This document shows, in pieces, positions 36,427-45,712 of a stretch of 64,000 bases of DNA. Numbering within the stretch: the stretch's first letter is position 1; each line of letters begins with the position of its first letter. The position numbers were made by a program, and so were the translations under genes. Source of the DNA: Paenibacillus sp. FSL R5-0912. Lineage in GTDB: Bacteria > Bacillota > Bacilli > Paenibacillales > Paenibacillaceae. Location: assembly GCF_000758605.1 (NCBI RefSeq), contig NZ_CP009282.1, positions 6,696,001-6,760,000 on the forward strand, given 5' to 3'. Under the pieces are notes generated by a model. It was not told the origin of the DNA. It worked only from the letters and a program-made list of their open reading frames with translations, and made no database searches.

Positions 36427-36443
36427 TTATTATTATATAATAA
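36427..36443. promoter_or_regulatory. AT-rich palindrome upstream of perR
   Basis: TTATTAT-TAT-ATAATAA is a perfect 17-base inverted repeat, close in form to the Per/Fur-box consensus TTATAATNATTATAA but with a different spacing. It lies 20 bases upstream of the perR -35 box. Confidence 0.4.
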
Positions 36444-36455
36444 AAATTACTTAAT

Positions 36456-38381
36456 TCAATATTTGCTCACATTTAGATTGCTGTTTCCATCCACACGAAG
36501 CTTGAACTCACCCGTTCCGCTCTGGCCGGAGAGGTTTTTTTTGTCGATTACAAGTCCCGGCAGGTCCGTTACAATATCCCCGTACCCGCTTGAGCCCTCC
36601 ACCGTATAATTACCCGTAAGCGGCAAGTAGAGATCGATATCTCCGACAGCACTGTAGATATCCCAGTCTCCGCCGAAGTCGTTCGAACGAATGTTGATTC
36701 TGCCATTCAAAGATTCGGCATGCAGCTTCGATCTGGCTCCGGCTACCTCCACATTGCCGTTCTTCGTGGACAGATCCAGCGCATCTCCGCTATCCGTTGC
36801 CGATATATTACCAACTGCCGATGAGAGCTTCAGAGCCCCGCTAACCTCCCAGGCCCCCATATCACCACCGCTTGTAGTCAGTTCAACACTCCCCTGTACG
36901 TTTCTGGCGCGTACTGCTCCATTGAGGGTTTTACCTTTTACATTGCCGTAAATACGGTGCAGAATAAGTTCCCCGTTCCCTGTCTCCAGAGAAATATCTG
37001 AAATAGCCTCCACGTTCTGCAGAGTAATACCGCCGTTCATCGTACGGACCCCCAGATCAAACCGGCGGTCCTCGGGGAGGGAAATGTCCAGATCTATCCG
37101 CGGCTGGCGTTTGCCGGATTCACCGTACGCCTTCCCCTGGGGAGTGATCTTGATCGTCGTGTCTTCTGTCACATCGACAAAAGACTGATCCGCTATGGAT
37201 TCGGCAAGTACGCCGTCCAACTGATCCACCCAGACTGTTGCTGTAATCTCAATATCCTCCACTGGAGCCCGGTGGATCAGAATATCTCCGTTAATCGCAT
37301 CAATGTTGATTCCAGACGTATTCAGTTCAACTGGAACAATAAGCGGAGCCTTCTCATAACGGCTTCCTTCAGCTTCTCCATAATCAACTGCCGCTACAGT
37401 CAAATTAAGACTAACCCGGTTCCACAGATGCAGATAATGCTCCTGCTCCGTTACGATAAATACGCATGCCGAGAGCAGGATAGCCGAGAACAGTCCGCGC
37501 AGGTCCATACGGGCTCTGGCAATAGTAGCATTCTGGCTGCGGCGGCGGGAAAAGAAGTGAATTAACAAATACTCCGCTCCCCATAATACCGGAATGACAG
37601 GCCACCATTTCAGCAGCAGCATCATATAATCTGTTCCTTCACGCCAATCCACGAGCAACAGAACTCCGACAGCAATCAGTACTGCGGATGCAGTGTATCT
37701 GCCCACACGCCGGCTCCGCCGTTCCTTGCTCAGACGTGCGCCTGAGTCCTTAGCAATCTCCCGTACACCCAGCAGCAGGCCCAGAATCATCAGCAGAACC
37801 GCTACGGTTGCACCAGCGGAGTTCTCAATGAACACTTGAAGCCAGGGCGGCTTCTGGCGGAAGAGGAAGAGCAGTGTCCCGCCAAAGAGCAGCAGCAGAC
37901 CAAAGGAAACCCCCGGCTCGCTGATTCTCACCCGGCGCCCTGCATTCTTCGCAGAATCCTTCATATCCGATAGTTCAGGGTCATGCTCTTCAGGGAAGCG
38001 CAATATCCGGTCTGCAGACTGGAGCACATCGAACACATTATAGAAGTACAATGCCGGGATCAGGAGCGCCAGCAAAATTAGAAGCGGTACATTGATCTGC
38101 ATCCCGATAGATGAGAAGTACAGTAGCGCTACAATATCCAGCAGAATAAGAAAAATAAACGAAATTCCTTTACGGAGCAGCCCGAGATACAGATGTCCCA
38201 TGCCGGGAATAACTGCAGCCAGCAGGCCGGCTATAAATTTGCGTTTGCGGGGACGCCGCTTTTGGCGGGGAGGGATATAAGGGGCCTTAGGTTCTCCGCC
38301 AGCTTCAGCTTCCTGCAAATCAGCTTCCTTCTCTTCATCCTGCACGGGATTATTCTCATGATCATGTTGACCTGAATTCAT
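36456..38381 (-). CDS. Multi-pass membrane protein with C-terminal DUF4097 beta-repeat domain
   Basis: A 641-residue protein. After a charged N-terminus come two hydrophobic blocks (about residues 50-125 and 155-310; LLAAVIPGMGHLYLGLLRKG at the start is typical of TM2/DUF5683-like domains). The C-terminal about 270 residues form a DUF4097 beta-helix-like repeat (NGDILIHRAPVEDIEI, NGGITLQNVEAISDISLETGNGELIL, NGRINIRSNDFGGDWDIYSAVGDIDLYLP) as in LiaF-type envelope sensors. A role in envelope-stress sensing is inference. I chose ATG 38381 because AAAGGAGGAG precedes it; the frame is open to 38426. Confidence 0.75.
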   Translation of the reverse strand: MNSGQHDHENNPVQDEEKEADLQEAEAGGEPKAPYIPPRQKRRPRKRKFIAGLLAAVIPGMGHLYLGLLRKGISFIFLILLDIVALLYFSSIGMQINVPLLILLALLIPALYFYNVFDVLQSADRILRFPEEHDPELSDMKDSAKNAGRRVRISEPGVSFGLLLLFGGTLLFLFRQKPPWLQVFIENSAGATVAVLLMILGLLLGVREIAKDSGARLSKERRSRRVGRYTASAVLIAVGVLLLVDWREGTDYMMLLLKWWPVIPVLWGAEYLLIHFFSRRRSQNATIARARMDLRGLFSAILLSACVFIVTEQEHYLHLWNRVSLNLTVAAVDYGEAEGSRYEKAPLIVPVELNTSGINIDAINGDILIHRAPVEDIEITATVWVDQLDGVLAESIADQSFVDVTEDTTIKITPQGKAYGESGKRQPRIDLDISLPEDRRFDLGVRTMNGGITLQNVEAISDISLETGNGELILHRIYGNVKGKTLNGAVRARNVQGSVELTTSGGDMGAWEVSGALKLSSAVGNISATDSGDALDLSTKNGNVEVAGARSKLHAESLNGRINIRSNDFGGDWDIYSAVGDIDLYLPLTGNYTVEGSSGYGDIVTDLPGLVIDKKNLSGQSGTGEFKLRVDGNSNLNVSKY

Positions 38382-38418
38382 CTCGGCACTCCTCCTTTCA
38401 GAACGTTTGCTCCGCTTC

Positions 38419-38892
38419 TCATTCAATCCTGCCGCTCCGGTGAAATTCTATCAGCTCCACACCCGGAGCTACCTCTTCAACACCTGCAGGAATAAACCCG
38501 TGTTTGGTGTAGAGCGTTACTGCCGGAATATTCAGCTTCCCCGTTGATACGATAAACTGTTCCATTTCCCCATAACGGGCAAAGATAAATTCTAACATTC
38601 TGCCCGCCACCCCTTGGCGAAAATGATCCGGACTTACCATCATGCGTGTAACGGTCAGCTTACCGGGAGCCTCTTCCATCACTGCAACAGCCCCCATGAG
38701 CTCCTCATTGTCGTCGAGACAGCCGTAGAAGTCCTCTTTAACCCGGCTCAGCATGTCTCTCGTCTCCAGCAGCGGCGGAATATCACGGAACCCTATGATC
38801 TCCGCTTCCAGGCGGTACGCCTTATGCTGAAGACTCCAGAGCTCATCCAGCGTTATCTCATCCTGCAGATCCAGCTTCACTATTGTATCCAT
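38419..38892 (-). CDS. GNAT-family N-acetyltransferase
   Basis: A 157-residue acetyltransferase. The acetyl-CoA binding strand and loop read VTRMMVSPDHFRQGVAGRMLEFIF (R/Q-x-x-G-x-A), and the end NIPAVTLYTKHGFIPAG is the common GNAT motif B. Substrate unknown. I chose ATG 38892 with AAGGGG upstream; the frame is open to 38952. It lies about 100 bases after gatB on the same strand and may be read through from the gat operon, as I see no terminator between them. Confidence 0.85.
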   Translation of the reverse strand: MDTIVKLDLQDEITLDELWSLQHKAYRLEAEIIGFRDIPPLLETRDMLSRVKEDFYGCLDDNEELMGAVAVMEEAPGKLTVTRMMVSPDHFRQGVAGRMLEFIFARYGEMEQFIVSTGKLNIPAVTLYTKHGFIPAGVEEVAPGVELIEFHRSGRIE

Positions 38893-38995
38893 CCGTACAG
38901 TCCCCTTATATACTGCAGAGGGCCTGCCGTTGCCGACAAGCCCTGTGCTCATGATTCTATGACTTATTACCCAATCTATTACCCAAAAGCAGTCC

Positions 38996-40429
38996 CTAGC
39001 TGTTCAATACGTCAGCGAGCAGTGTGTTAACAAGACCGGGGTTTGCTTTTCCTTTGCTTTCTTTCATAACCTGGCCCACGAGGAAGCCGATCGCTTGTTT
39101 CTTGCCGGCCTTGTAGTCTTCGACAGATTGCGGATTAGCAGCGATCACATCCTGGACAATTTTTTTGATTGCCCCTTCATCACTGATCTGGACCAGCCCC
39201 TGCTCTTCAACAATAACTGTCGGCAGCTTACCGCTTTCCAGCATTTCTTTGAAGACGGTCTTGGCAATTTTGCTGCTGATGGTTCCGCCTGCGATCAGGC
39301 CGATCATCTCACCCAGCCCCTGCGGCGTAATCTTCACCTGGGATAATTCCAGATTATTGCTATTTAAATATCCCAGCAGGTCTCCCATCATCCAGTTAGC
39401 GACAGCTTTGGCATCCTGGGTGTAGGCCAGACTGCCCTCAAAGAAATCAGCGAGCGGTTTGGATGAGGTAAGCACTCCGGCATCATAGGGAGTCAGGCCA
39501 AATTCTTCACTGTAACGGGCCTGCCGGGCATCCGGAAGCTCCGGAATGGTGGCACGGATCTGTTCCTTCCAAGACTCGCTAATATGCAGCACGATAAGAT
39601 CCGGATCCGGGAAATAACGGTAGTCATGCGCTTCTTCTTTACCGCGCATAGACAAGGTCTTGCCTCCAGCTTCATCCCAGCGGCGGGTCTCCTGCACAAC
39701 GATCCCCCCGTCGTCCAGAATCTCGCCTTGACGGAACTGCTCATACTCCAAACCTCGGAGTACGCCGCGGAAGGAGTTCATGTTCTTCAGCTCTGCCCGG
39801 ATGCCGAATTCCTCCTGGCCTTCCGGCCGCAGGCTGATATTGGCATCGCAGCGCATCGAGCCCTCTTCCATCTTCACATCGGATACATCGCAGTACTGCA
39901 TAATGGCGCGGATTTTCTCCAGATAAGCACGCGCCTCTTCGGGCGAACGCAGATCAGGCTCTGAGACAATCTCAATAAGCGGAGTACCCACCCGGTTGAA
40001 GTCAACCAATGAAGCAAATCCACCGTCCACATGAGTCAGCTTACCGGCATCTTCCTCCAGATGAAGACGGGTGATCCCGATCCGTTTGGTCTCTCCATTC
40101 ACTTCAATATCAATCCAGCCGTTCAGGCCGATAGGCTGGTCAAATTGCGAAATCTGGTAGGCCTTCGGGGAATCGGGGTAAAAATAGTTTTTGCGGTCGA
40201 ATTTGCTGACATCGCCAATCGTACAGTTAAGCGCCATTGCGGCTTTCATCGCGTACTCTACGGCCTGGCGGTTAAGAACCGGCAATACACCGGGGTGGCC
40301 GAGACAGACCGGACAGGTATGTGTATTGGGCGGAGCGCCGAATTCTGTGGAGCACCCGCAGAAGATTTTGGACTTGGTATGAAGCTCCACATGAACTTCC
40401 AGCCCAATGACCGTTTCATATTTAGACAT
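38996..40429 (-). CDS. gatB: Asp/Glu-tRNA amidotransferase subunit B
   Basis: A 477-residue GatB. It binds misacylated Glu-tRNA(Gln) or Asp-tRNA(Asn) and activates it with ATP so that ammonia from GatA makes the amide. Signature segments are YETVIGLEVHVEL at the start, the zinc-site cysteines in FCGCSTEFGAPPNTHTCPVCLGHPG, NYFYPDSPKAYQISQFDQPI and HLEEDAGK; the C-terminal tail domain (GxVMKxSKGKANP-type end) is present. I chose ATG 40429 (MSKYET) with AGGGATG upstream over an earlier in-frame start at 40441. Third gene of gatCAB. Confidence 0.97.
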   Translation of the reverse strand: MSKYETVIGLEVHVELHTKSKIFCGCSTEFGAPPNTHTCPVCLGHPGVLPVLNRQAVEYAMKAAMALNCTIGDVSKFDRKNYFYPDSPKAYQISQFDQPIGLNGWIDIEVNGETKRIGITRLHLEEDAGKLTHVDGGFASLVDFNRVGTPLIEIVSEPDLRSPEEARAYLEKIRAIMQYCDVSDVKMEEGSMRCDANISLRPEGQEEFGIRAELKNMNSFRGVLRGLEYEQFRQGEILDDGGIVVQETRRWDEAGGKTLSMRGKEEAHDYRYFPDPDLIVLHISESWKEQIRATIPELPDARQARYSEEFGLTPYDAGVLTSSKPLADFFEGSLAYTQDAKAVANWMMGDLLGYLNSNNLELSQVKITPQGLGEMIGLIAGGTISSKIAKTVFKEMLESGKLPTVIVEEQGLVQISDEGAIKKIVQDVIAANPQSVEDYKAGKKQAIGFLVGQVMKESKGKANPGLVNTLLADVLNS

Positions 40430-40480
40430 AGATAATCTCATCCCTTAAAAGTTTTGTGGGCATATACTTCAAACTGGCAG

Positions 40481-41938
40481 CTACAATTGGGGGCGGGCCT
40501 TGTGATGCTCTGTATGTTGTTCAAAGGCATGCGCAACGCGCAGTACCGTACTCTCGTCAAACTCCTTGCCGATAATCTGCAAGCCGACAGGCAGGCCTTC
40601 CGCGAAGCCGCAAGGGATGCTGATGGCAGGAATACCGGCCAGACTGACAGGAATGGTAAGGATATCATTCAGATACATGGTTAGCGGATCTTCAGTCTGC
40701 GAGCCCAGCTTAAAGGCTGTCGTAGGCGCAGTCGGACCGATTACGACATCATATTTCTTGAACACTTCATCAAAATCCTGCTTAATCAGCGTGCGGACCT
40801 TCTGTGCCTTCAAATAGTAAGCATCATAATATCCGGAGCTCAGTGCATAGGTACCCAGCATAATCCGCCGCTTGACTTCAGGGCCGAAGCCTTGACTGCG
40901 GGAGTTATGGTACAGGTCAAGCAAACCTCCGCCATTGTCTACACGAACCCCATAGCGGACGCCGTCAAAACGGGCCAGGTTAGAGGAAGCCTCCGAAGAG
41001 GAGAGCAGATAATAAGCGGCTACGGCATATTCAGTATGCGGAAGAGAAACTTCTTCCCACACGGCGCCAAGACCTTCAAGTACTTTAAGCGCTGACAGCA
41101 CAGATTCGCGGACCGATGCATCTACGCCTTCGCCGATGTATTCCTTCGGCACTGCAATACGCAAACCGGAGATATCGCCGGTCAGCGAGCTCAGGTAATC
41201 CGGAATGCTGACCTTGGCCGAGGTGGAATCCTGGGCGTCATAGCCTGCAATCGCCTGCAGTACATACGCGGAATCCTCAACGGTCCGGGTAATCGGGCCA
41301 ATCTGATCCAGTGAGGAAGCAAATGCCACCAGACCGTAACGCGACACTAACCCGTACGTTGGCTTAAGGCCGACCACTCCGCAATAGGAAGCCGGCTGGC
41401 GGATCGAGCCCCCGGTGTCGGAGCCGAGGGTGAAGAACACTTCTCCGGCCGCAACCGCCGCTGCCGAACCACCACTCGAACCGCCGGGAACACGCTCCAA
41501 ATCCCATGGATTACGCACAGCGCCGAAGCTGGAATTCTCATTCGAGCCGCCCATGGCGAACTCGTCCATGTTCAGCTTGCCGATCGTTACCGCATCGGCC
41601 TGGCGCAGCTTGGAAACTACCGTGGCATCGTAAACCGGCTGGAAATTGGTCAGGAACTGGCTGGCACAGGTGGTGCGCAGACCTTTGGTGACAATATTAT
41701 CCTTGATTCCGGCAGGAAGTCCGAACAGCAGACCGCGCGCGGCTCCGGTAACCATCTTGTCGTCTAGTGCACGTGCTTGATCACGGGCACCCTCTTCATT
41801 CAGTGTCAAAAAAGCATGAACCTTACTGTCATGCTCCGCAATGGCAGAAAGCGACGCTTCCGTCAGCTCACTGACCGAGACCGCTTTACTGTGCAGCATG
41901 TTATGTACTTCAGGTAATCGATATTGAAACAGGCTCAA
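40481..41938 (-). CDS. gatA: Glu-tRNA amidotransferase subunit A (amidase)
   Basis: A 485-residue amidase that hydrolyses glutamine and passes ammonia to GatB. The Ser-cisSer-Lys triad is visible: Lys in AGIKDNIVTKG, cis-Ser in GSDTGGSIRQPASYCG and Ser in the preceding GGSSGGSAAAVAAG. The start is TTG at 41938 with GAGGAGG upstream. The gap to gatC is 25 bases and to gatB about 51. Length is typical. Together with the tRNA-Gln gene in this window it indicates the indirect route to Gln-tRNA. Confidence 0.97.
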   Translation of the reverse strand: MSLFQYRLPEVHNMLHSKAVSVSELTEASLSAIAEHDSKVHAFLTLNEEGARDQARALDDKMVTGAARGLLFGLPAGIKDNIVTKGLRTTCASQFLTNFQPVYDATVVSKLRQADAVTIGKLNMDEFAMGGSNENSSFGAVRNPWDLERVPGGSSGGSAAAVAAGEVFFTLGSDTGGSIRQPASYCGVVGLKPTYGLVSRYGLVAFASSLDQIGPITRTVEDSAYVLQAIAGYDAQDSTSAKVSIPDYLSSLTGDISGLRIAVPKEYIGEGVDASVRESVLSALKVLEGLGAVWEEVSLPHTEYAVAAYYLLSSSEASSNLARFDGVRYGVRVDNGGGLLDLYHNSRSQGFGPEVKRRIMLGTYALSSGYYDAYYLKAQKVRTLIKQDFDEVFKKYDVVIGPTAPTTAFKLGSQTEDPLTMYLNDILTIPVSLAGIPAISIPCGFAEGLPVGLQIIGKEFDESTVLRVAHAFEQHTEHHKARPQL

Positions 41939-41963
41939 CTTGCTTCCTCCTCTCAGGCTTTAG

Positions 41964-42251
41964 TTATTCCAGAACAGCGGGAACCTTGAAATGTCCTTCT
42001 TCATCTTCCGGCGCGTTAAGCAGTGCTGCCTCCTGGGACAGGCTCTCCTTCACCACATCGTCACGCATCACATTGCTGACCTGTAGCACATGAGTGGTCG
42101 GCTCTACATTCTCCGTGTCAAGCTCATTCAATTTCTCGGCATATTGTAAAATAGCATTCATTTGTTCGGTGAAGGTAGCCTCTTCTTCCGGGCTTAATTG
42201 CAGGCGGGCCAGCTTGGCCACATGCTGCACATCTTTGACGGTGATGCTCAT
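41964..42251 (-). CDS. gatC: Glu-tRNA amidotransferase subunit C
   Basis: A 95-residue GatC, the small helper that wraps around GatA at the GatB interface. The family pattern is clear: VKHVAKLARLxL-type start (VQHVAKLARLQLSPEEEATFTEQMNAILQYAEKLNELDTENVEPTTHV), then MRDDVVKESLSQEAALLNAPEDEEGHFKVPAVLE. CAGGAGGG precedes the ATG. First gene of gatCAB. Confidence 0.97.
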   Translation of the reverse strand: MSITVKDVQHVAKLARLQLSPEEEATFTEQMNAILQYAEKLNELDTENVEPTTHVLQVSNVMRDDVVKESLSQEAALLNAPEDEEGHFKVPAVLE

Positions 42252-42635
42252 AATGAATATCCCTCCTGTTTAAAGGGCTAAAGCGCCCGGATAACGTTTT
42301 TAATTATATTGTAGACGGCCTTACAATTCAATGCGCTTGTCGATGGAGGGCGATATATGAGGTGCAGGCCGGGTGGCGGTGGGTGCGAATAAGGCGGGAA
42401 CGGTGTGCTGGGACGGTGCGGCGGAGCAGAGTGCCGAATAGCGGGATCGCGGGGAACATTGGAGTTGAAAAAGTATGGATCCGGGGATATGAGGGGCACT
42501 AATGCTCCTCATTTGCCTCCTACGGGTAACGCACAGGATAATCAGTGGGATTTTCCCCTTTGATTTTCCCGCAACGCTAACTATCAGCGGAATCAGTGGG
42601 GTTCCTGGAATATCATAATTTCCTAAATAACAAAA
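42252..42635. other. Intergenic region upstream of gatC
   Basis: About 380 bases without a supported gene; the open frames here have no ribosome binding site and no family resemblance. I could not identify a convincing gat promoter or a T-box. Confidence 0.5.
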
Positions 42636-42658
42636 CAAAAAGCCGGCTTTCGCCGGCT
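42636..42658 (-). terminator. Terminator of the 127-residue hypothetical gene
   Basis: On the minus strand AGCCGGC-gaaa-GCCGGCT followed by TTTTTG, directly after the stop. Confidence 0.92.
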
Positions 42659-42662
42659 CTAC

Positions 42663-43046
42663 TTAAATCCAAGCGCGAAGATTCACCTGTTTGATGAAAT
42701 CCGCCTGGGACAAACTTTCTTTGGATGTTGTCTCCAGCTCTTCCGCTTCAACTTCCTCACCGTTCATCAGATGATGGAACAGCTTCTCGTTGTACGTCGA
42801 TAGAGCATAATCTATCAAAGCTTCGTGCGTGGCTCTTTCAGCTTCTAGTACCAGCAATTGCTCTTCGGCCTCAATATCCTCTGCCGTAACATAGAAATTT
42901 CTATTGGCCTCGGGAACACGAATGACATAATCAAACGCATTATCTGGATTGCGGTCGTAAGCAATTAGGTAGCCGTAGTCTCCGATAGGAAGACTCTGCT
43001 CAAAAGCGTCCGCGACAATGACAATCTTCTCTCCTAAACGCAGCAT
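42663..43046 (-). CDS. Conserved hypothetical protein, 127 aa
   Basis: I do not recognise a named family. The N-terminal half looks like a small beta barrel (LGEKIVIVADAFEQSLPIGDYGYLIAYDRNPDNAFDYVIRVPE), the rest is acidic and helical. It lacks membrane helices and signal peptide, so it is probably cytoplasmic. AGGAGGT precedes the ATG and a strong terminator follows, so it is a genuine single-gene unit. The upstream region contains the 51-bp tandem repeat array. Confidence 0.75.
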   Translation of the reverse strand: MLRLGEKIVIVADAFEQSLPIGDYGYLIAYDRNPDNAFDYVIRVPEANRNFYVTAEDIEAEEQLLVLEAERATHEALIDYALSTYNEKLFHHLMNGEEVEAEELETTSKESLSQADFIKQVNLRAWI

Positions 43047-43183
43047 CGTCCTACCTCCTGACCAAAATCTATCATGGTTCTGCTTGTTTCAACAGTCTAC
43101 TAAAAAAAGATAGAGCTGTCCAGCCGCAGGAGAGTAGTCCGATGATTTTTCTGTGAAAATACGTCTGGCACTGCGATAAACGC

Positions 43184-43640
43184 ACGGCCTACGCGGCGCA
43201 CCCAGTCCAATTGTGTTCGGTTTTTCGATTACATTTGGCCTACGCGGCGCACCCAGTCCAATTGTGTTCGGTTTTTCGATTACATTTGGCCTACGCGGCG
43301 CACCCAGTCCAATTGTGTTCGGTTTTTCGATTACATTTGGCCTACGCGGCGCACCCAGTCCAATTGTGTTCGGTTTTTCGATTACATTTGGCCTACGCGG
43401 TGCACCCAGTCCAATTGTGTTCGGTTTTTCGATTACATTTGGCTTACGTGGCTTACCCAGTCCAATTGTGTTCGGTTTTTCGATTACATTCGGCTTAAGC
43501 GGCGTACCCAGTCCAATTGTGTTCGGTTTTTCGATTACATTTGGCCTACGCGGTGCACCCAGTCCAATTGTGTTCGGTTTTTCGATTACATTTGGCTTAC
43601 GTGGCTTACCCAGTCCAATTGTGTTCGGTTTTCCGTTAAA
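43184..43640. repeat. 51-bp tandem repeat array, about nine copies
   Basis: Units beginning AATTGTGTTCGGTTTTTCGA start at 43209, 43260, 43311, 43362, 43413, 43464, 43515, 43566 and 43617; a partial unit precedes and the last is truncated. Differences between units cluster in the segment reading GCCTACGCGGCGCACC or GCTTACGTGGCTTACC. As 51 is divisible by three, two plus-strand frames stay open as 17-residue repeats, but there is no ribosome binding site and no protein-like composition. Confidence 0.95.
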
Positions 43641-43786
43641 ATATGTTAAATAAATGAAAAGACGATGTTCTGTTTTTTAGCCACGCTGCTCATTTTCATG
43701 CTGGAGTTGTGCCTTGAAAGACATGTTTGTTTTCGCAGAAAATACTCTGAAAATTCTTGAAAACGTGCTATTCTATTGCAATTTTA

Positions 43787-44554
43787 TCAATTCGGCAATT
43801 TATTCCTACGAATGAGCAGCGAAGCTCCTGCAATACAAGCAACGATTAACAGCACTGCTGAGATCATCGGCCCGCCGGTTACGCTGCCTTCTGCAAGCAA
43901 GCCGGCAGACATTCCGGGCAGAGCGGCAGGCAACCAGGCAGTCCTGGAAGGCAGCAGGCTGTGGGCGAGACTCATCCCCGCAGCCAGCAGGAGAGCAAAC
44001 CCGGCAGCAGCAGGTCCGCGCAGCCAGGCGCTGAAGAGCAGCGTAAGTGACACCGCACACAGCAGCCAGAGTGCATAGAGTCCGGAAGCCGCCGCAACTG
44101 TGCCCCAGGCCAAGCTCCCCATAAGCTGCACTGTATAATAAGCCGCCCCCGCTACCCCCAGTACCAGTGCAATTACCAGCACTGTAAAATTTGCCGCCCA
44201 TTTGGCAACAACGATCGATACCGGTGAAACAGGTCTGGCCATCAGCAGCTCGGCTGTCCCGCTGCTCCGCTCGCCGGCCAGGCTGTTCATTGTCCCCAGC
44301 GTCAGAATCAGGATGCCAATCGTGCCGTATTGGCCCAGAGCCTGGGCCATTACCGCAGCAGCACCAGGCATCTCGTAGCTGTCCATAAACCCTGCCGGGA
44401 CATTTGATGAGGCTGCCAGTATATCAGCCATATAAAAGGTGACTAGCGGCTGCATGATGCCTAGAATAATGAACACTACAGGTATCCAGATCAGCTTATA
44501 GCTGCGCACTGCCTCCAGCATCTCTCTCGAATACAGGGCCCAGAGCTTGCTCAT
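43787..44554 (-). CDS. yxlG: ABC-2 type permease of the sigY operon (YxlG-like)
   Basis: A 255-residue integral membrane protein with six predicted helices. The stretch LTLGTMNSLAGERSSGTAELLMARPVSPVSIVVAKWAANF is the typical ABC-2 permease signature. It overlaps the ATPase gene by four bases (ATGA), so translation is coupled. Together they form an exporter of unknown substrate in the sigY-yxlCDEFG order. Confidence 0.85.
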   Translation of the reverse strand: MSKLWALYSREMLEAVRSYKLIWIPVVFIILGIMQPLVTFYMADILAASSNVPAGFMDSYEMPGAAAVMAQALGQYGTIGILILTLGTMNSLAGERSSGTAELLMARPVSPVSIVVAKWAANFTVLVIALVLGVAGAAYYTVQLMGSLAWGTVAAASGLYALWLLCAVSLTLLFSAWLRGPAAAGFALLLAAGMSLAHSLLPSRTAWLPAALPGMSAGLLAEGSVTGGPMISAVLLIVACIAGASLLIRRNKLPN

Positions 44555-45465
44555 GTTCCCACCACTTTCATAAACAGATCCTCCAGCGTTGAAGAACCTG
44601 CTTCAAATTGCAGCAGCGGAATATCCAGCCCTGCTGCTTCCTGCAGAATCATCCGGCGCGCGAGCCCGACATCGCTTACGTTAAAGACTGCCCTGCCGTC
44701 CGAAATACTTGCTTCTTCAATAAAGGCTTTGTGCCTAAGCTCCTCCAGCCACCGGACAGCCTTGTCTTCCTTCGCTATGGTTATTCTGATAACCGGAAGA
44801 CTGTACTCCGCCCGGAGACGGGCCAAGGTCCCCTGCACAGCTATAGCTCCCCGGTTCATTAATATGACGTCATCACATATCTCTTCCGCATCATGCAGCA
44901 CATGGGTGGAGAAAATCACAGTTGTCTCTTCCCGGATGTCCCGCAGCAGCTCCATCACTTCCCGGCGCCCTATAGGATCAAGCGCGGAGACAGGCTCATC
45001 AAGCAATAGCAGACGCGGGCGGTGCACTAAGGCCTGGGCCAGCCCCAGGCGCTGCTTCATACCGCCGGAATATCCGCCGATCCGGCGGCGCGCTGCAGAA
45101 CTAAGCCCCACGCGCTCCAGCACTGCGCCCGACACCGCCGCAGCTTCTTTGGCGGCCATGCCGCTAAGCTTGGCGGCAAAGATCATATATTCGAGACCGC
45201 TCATCCAGCTGTAAAAAGCCGGAGACTGCGGCAGATAACCAAGCTGCCGGCGGTAATCCGTTCCGGGAGGAGCGCCGCCAAAGGAGATGCTCCCGCCGGT
45301 AGGCGGCAGAAGACCGGCAAGCATGCGCAGTGTAGTGGTTTTGCCGGCTCCATTGGGTCCCAGTAAAGCGACACAACGCCCGGCTTCGGCCCCGAAGCTG
45401 ATGCCGTCCACGGAGGGATGTCCGCCAAAGCTTTTGCGGAGATTCGTAACTTCAAGCAGCGGCAT
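44551..45465 (-). CDS. yxlF: ABC transporter ATP-binding protein of the sigY operon (YxlF-like)
   Basis: A 304-residue ATPase. Walker A is GPNGAGKTT, the Q-loop is LGYLPQSPAFYSWMSG, the ABC signature reads YSGGMKQR, Walker B is RLLLLDEPVSALDP and the switch His lies in IFSTHVLHD. The C-terminal about 90 residues are the accessory domain of exporter ATPases. I chose ATG 45465, which overlaps the yxlE stop (TGATG) and has GGAAGG upstream; the frame is open to 45546. It energises the YxlG-like permease. Confidence 0.9.
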   Translation of the reverse strand: MPLLEVTNLRKSFGGHPSVDGISFGAEAGRCVALLGPNGAGKTTTLRMLAGLLPPTGGSISFGGAPPGTDYRRQLGYLPQSPAFYSWMSGLEYMIFAAKLSGMAAKEAAAVSGAVLERVGLSSAARRRIGGYSGGMKQRLGLAQALVHRPRLLLLDEPVSALDPIGRREVMELLRDIREETTVIFSTHVLHDAEEICDDVILMNRGAIAVQGTLARLRAEYSLPVIRITIAKEDKAVRWLEELRHKAFIEEASISDGRAVFNVSDVGLARRMILQEAAGLDIPLLQFEAGSSTLEDLFMKVVGT

Positions 45466-45656
45466 CAGAGTTCTTTCCTTCCCAGTGTGAAATAAGCTAT
45501 ACTTCCTAGCAGGTTGCCAAATACCAGGAGCAGCACCCACATCCATTTGGGCCCGCGAACCTTATCTGTCCTGGCCAGCGAGATCAGACCCACAACCGCC
45601 AGCAGAACCTGCAGCGCCAGCAGCGGCGCAATCAACCCCCAATCCACTTTATCCAT
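45465..45656 (-). CDS. yxlE: YxlE-like membrane protein (PLDc_N domain)
   Basis: A 63-residue protein with two transmembrane helices. The segment PKWMWVLLLVFGNLLGSIAYFTLGRKE is the PLDc_N signature found in negative effectors of ECF sigma factors. In B. subtilis YxlE is, as I recall, needed with YxlC and YxlD for restraining SigY. GGAGGG precedes ATG 45656. Its stop overlaps the start of the ATPase gene. Confidence 0.82.
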   Translation of the reverse strand: MDKVDWGLIAPLLALQVLLAVVGLISLARTDKVRGPKWMWVLLLVFGNLLGSIAYFTLGRKEL

Positions 45657-45712
45657 CTGTACACCCTCCATACTCCAGTTTGCTATTCTGAGACCGCCTT
45701 CCCTGTCCGCCT

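Noticed and set aside
43184..43640. Possible CRISPR array
   Set aside because: The 51-bp units are repeated without unique spacers between them and no cas gene is nearby, so this is a plain tandem repeat.
43213..43653. Repeat protein of 17-residue units
   Set aside because: Open only because 51 is divisible by three; there is no ribosome binding site, and another frame is equally open.
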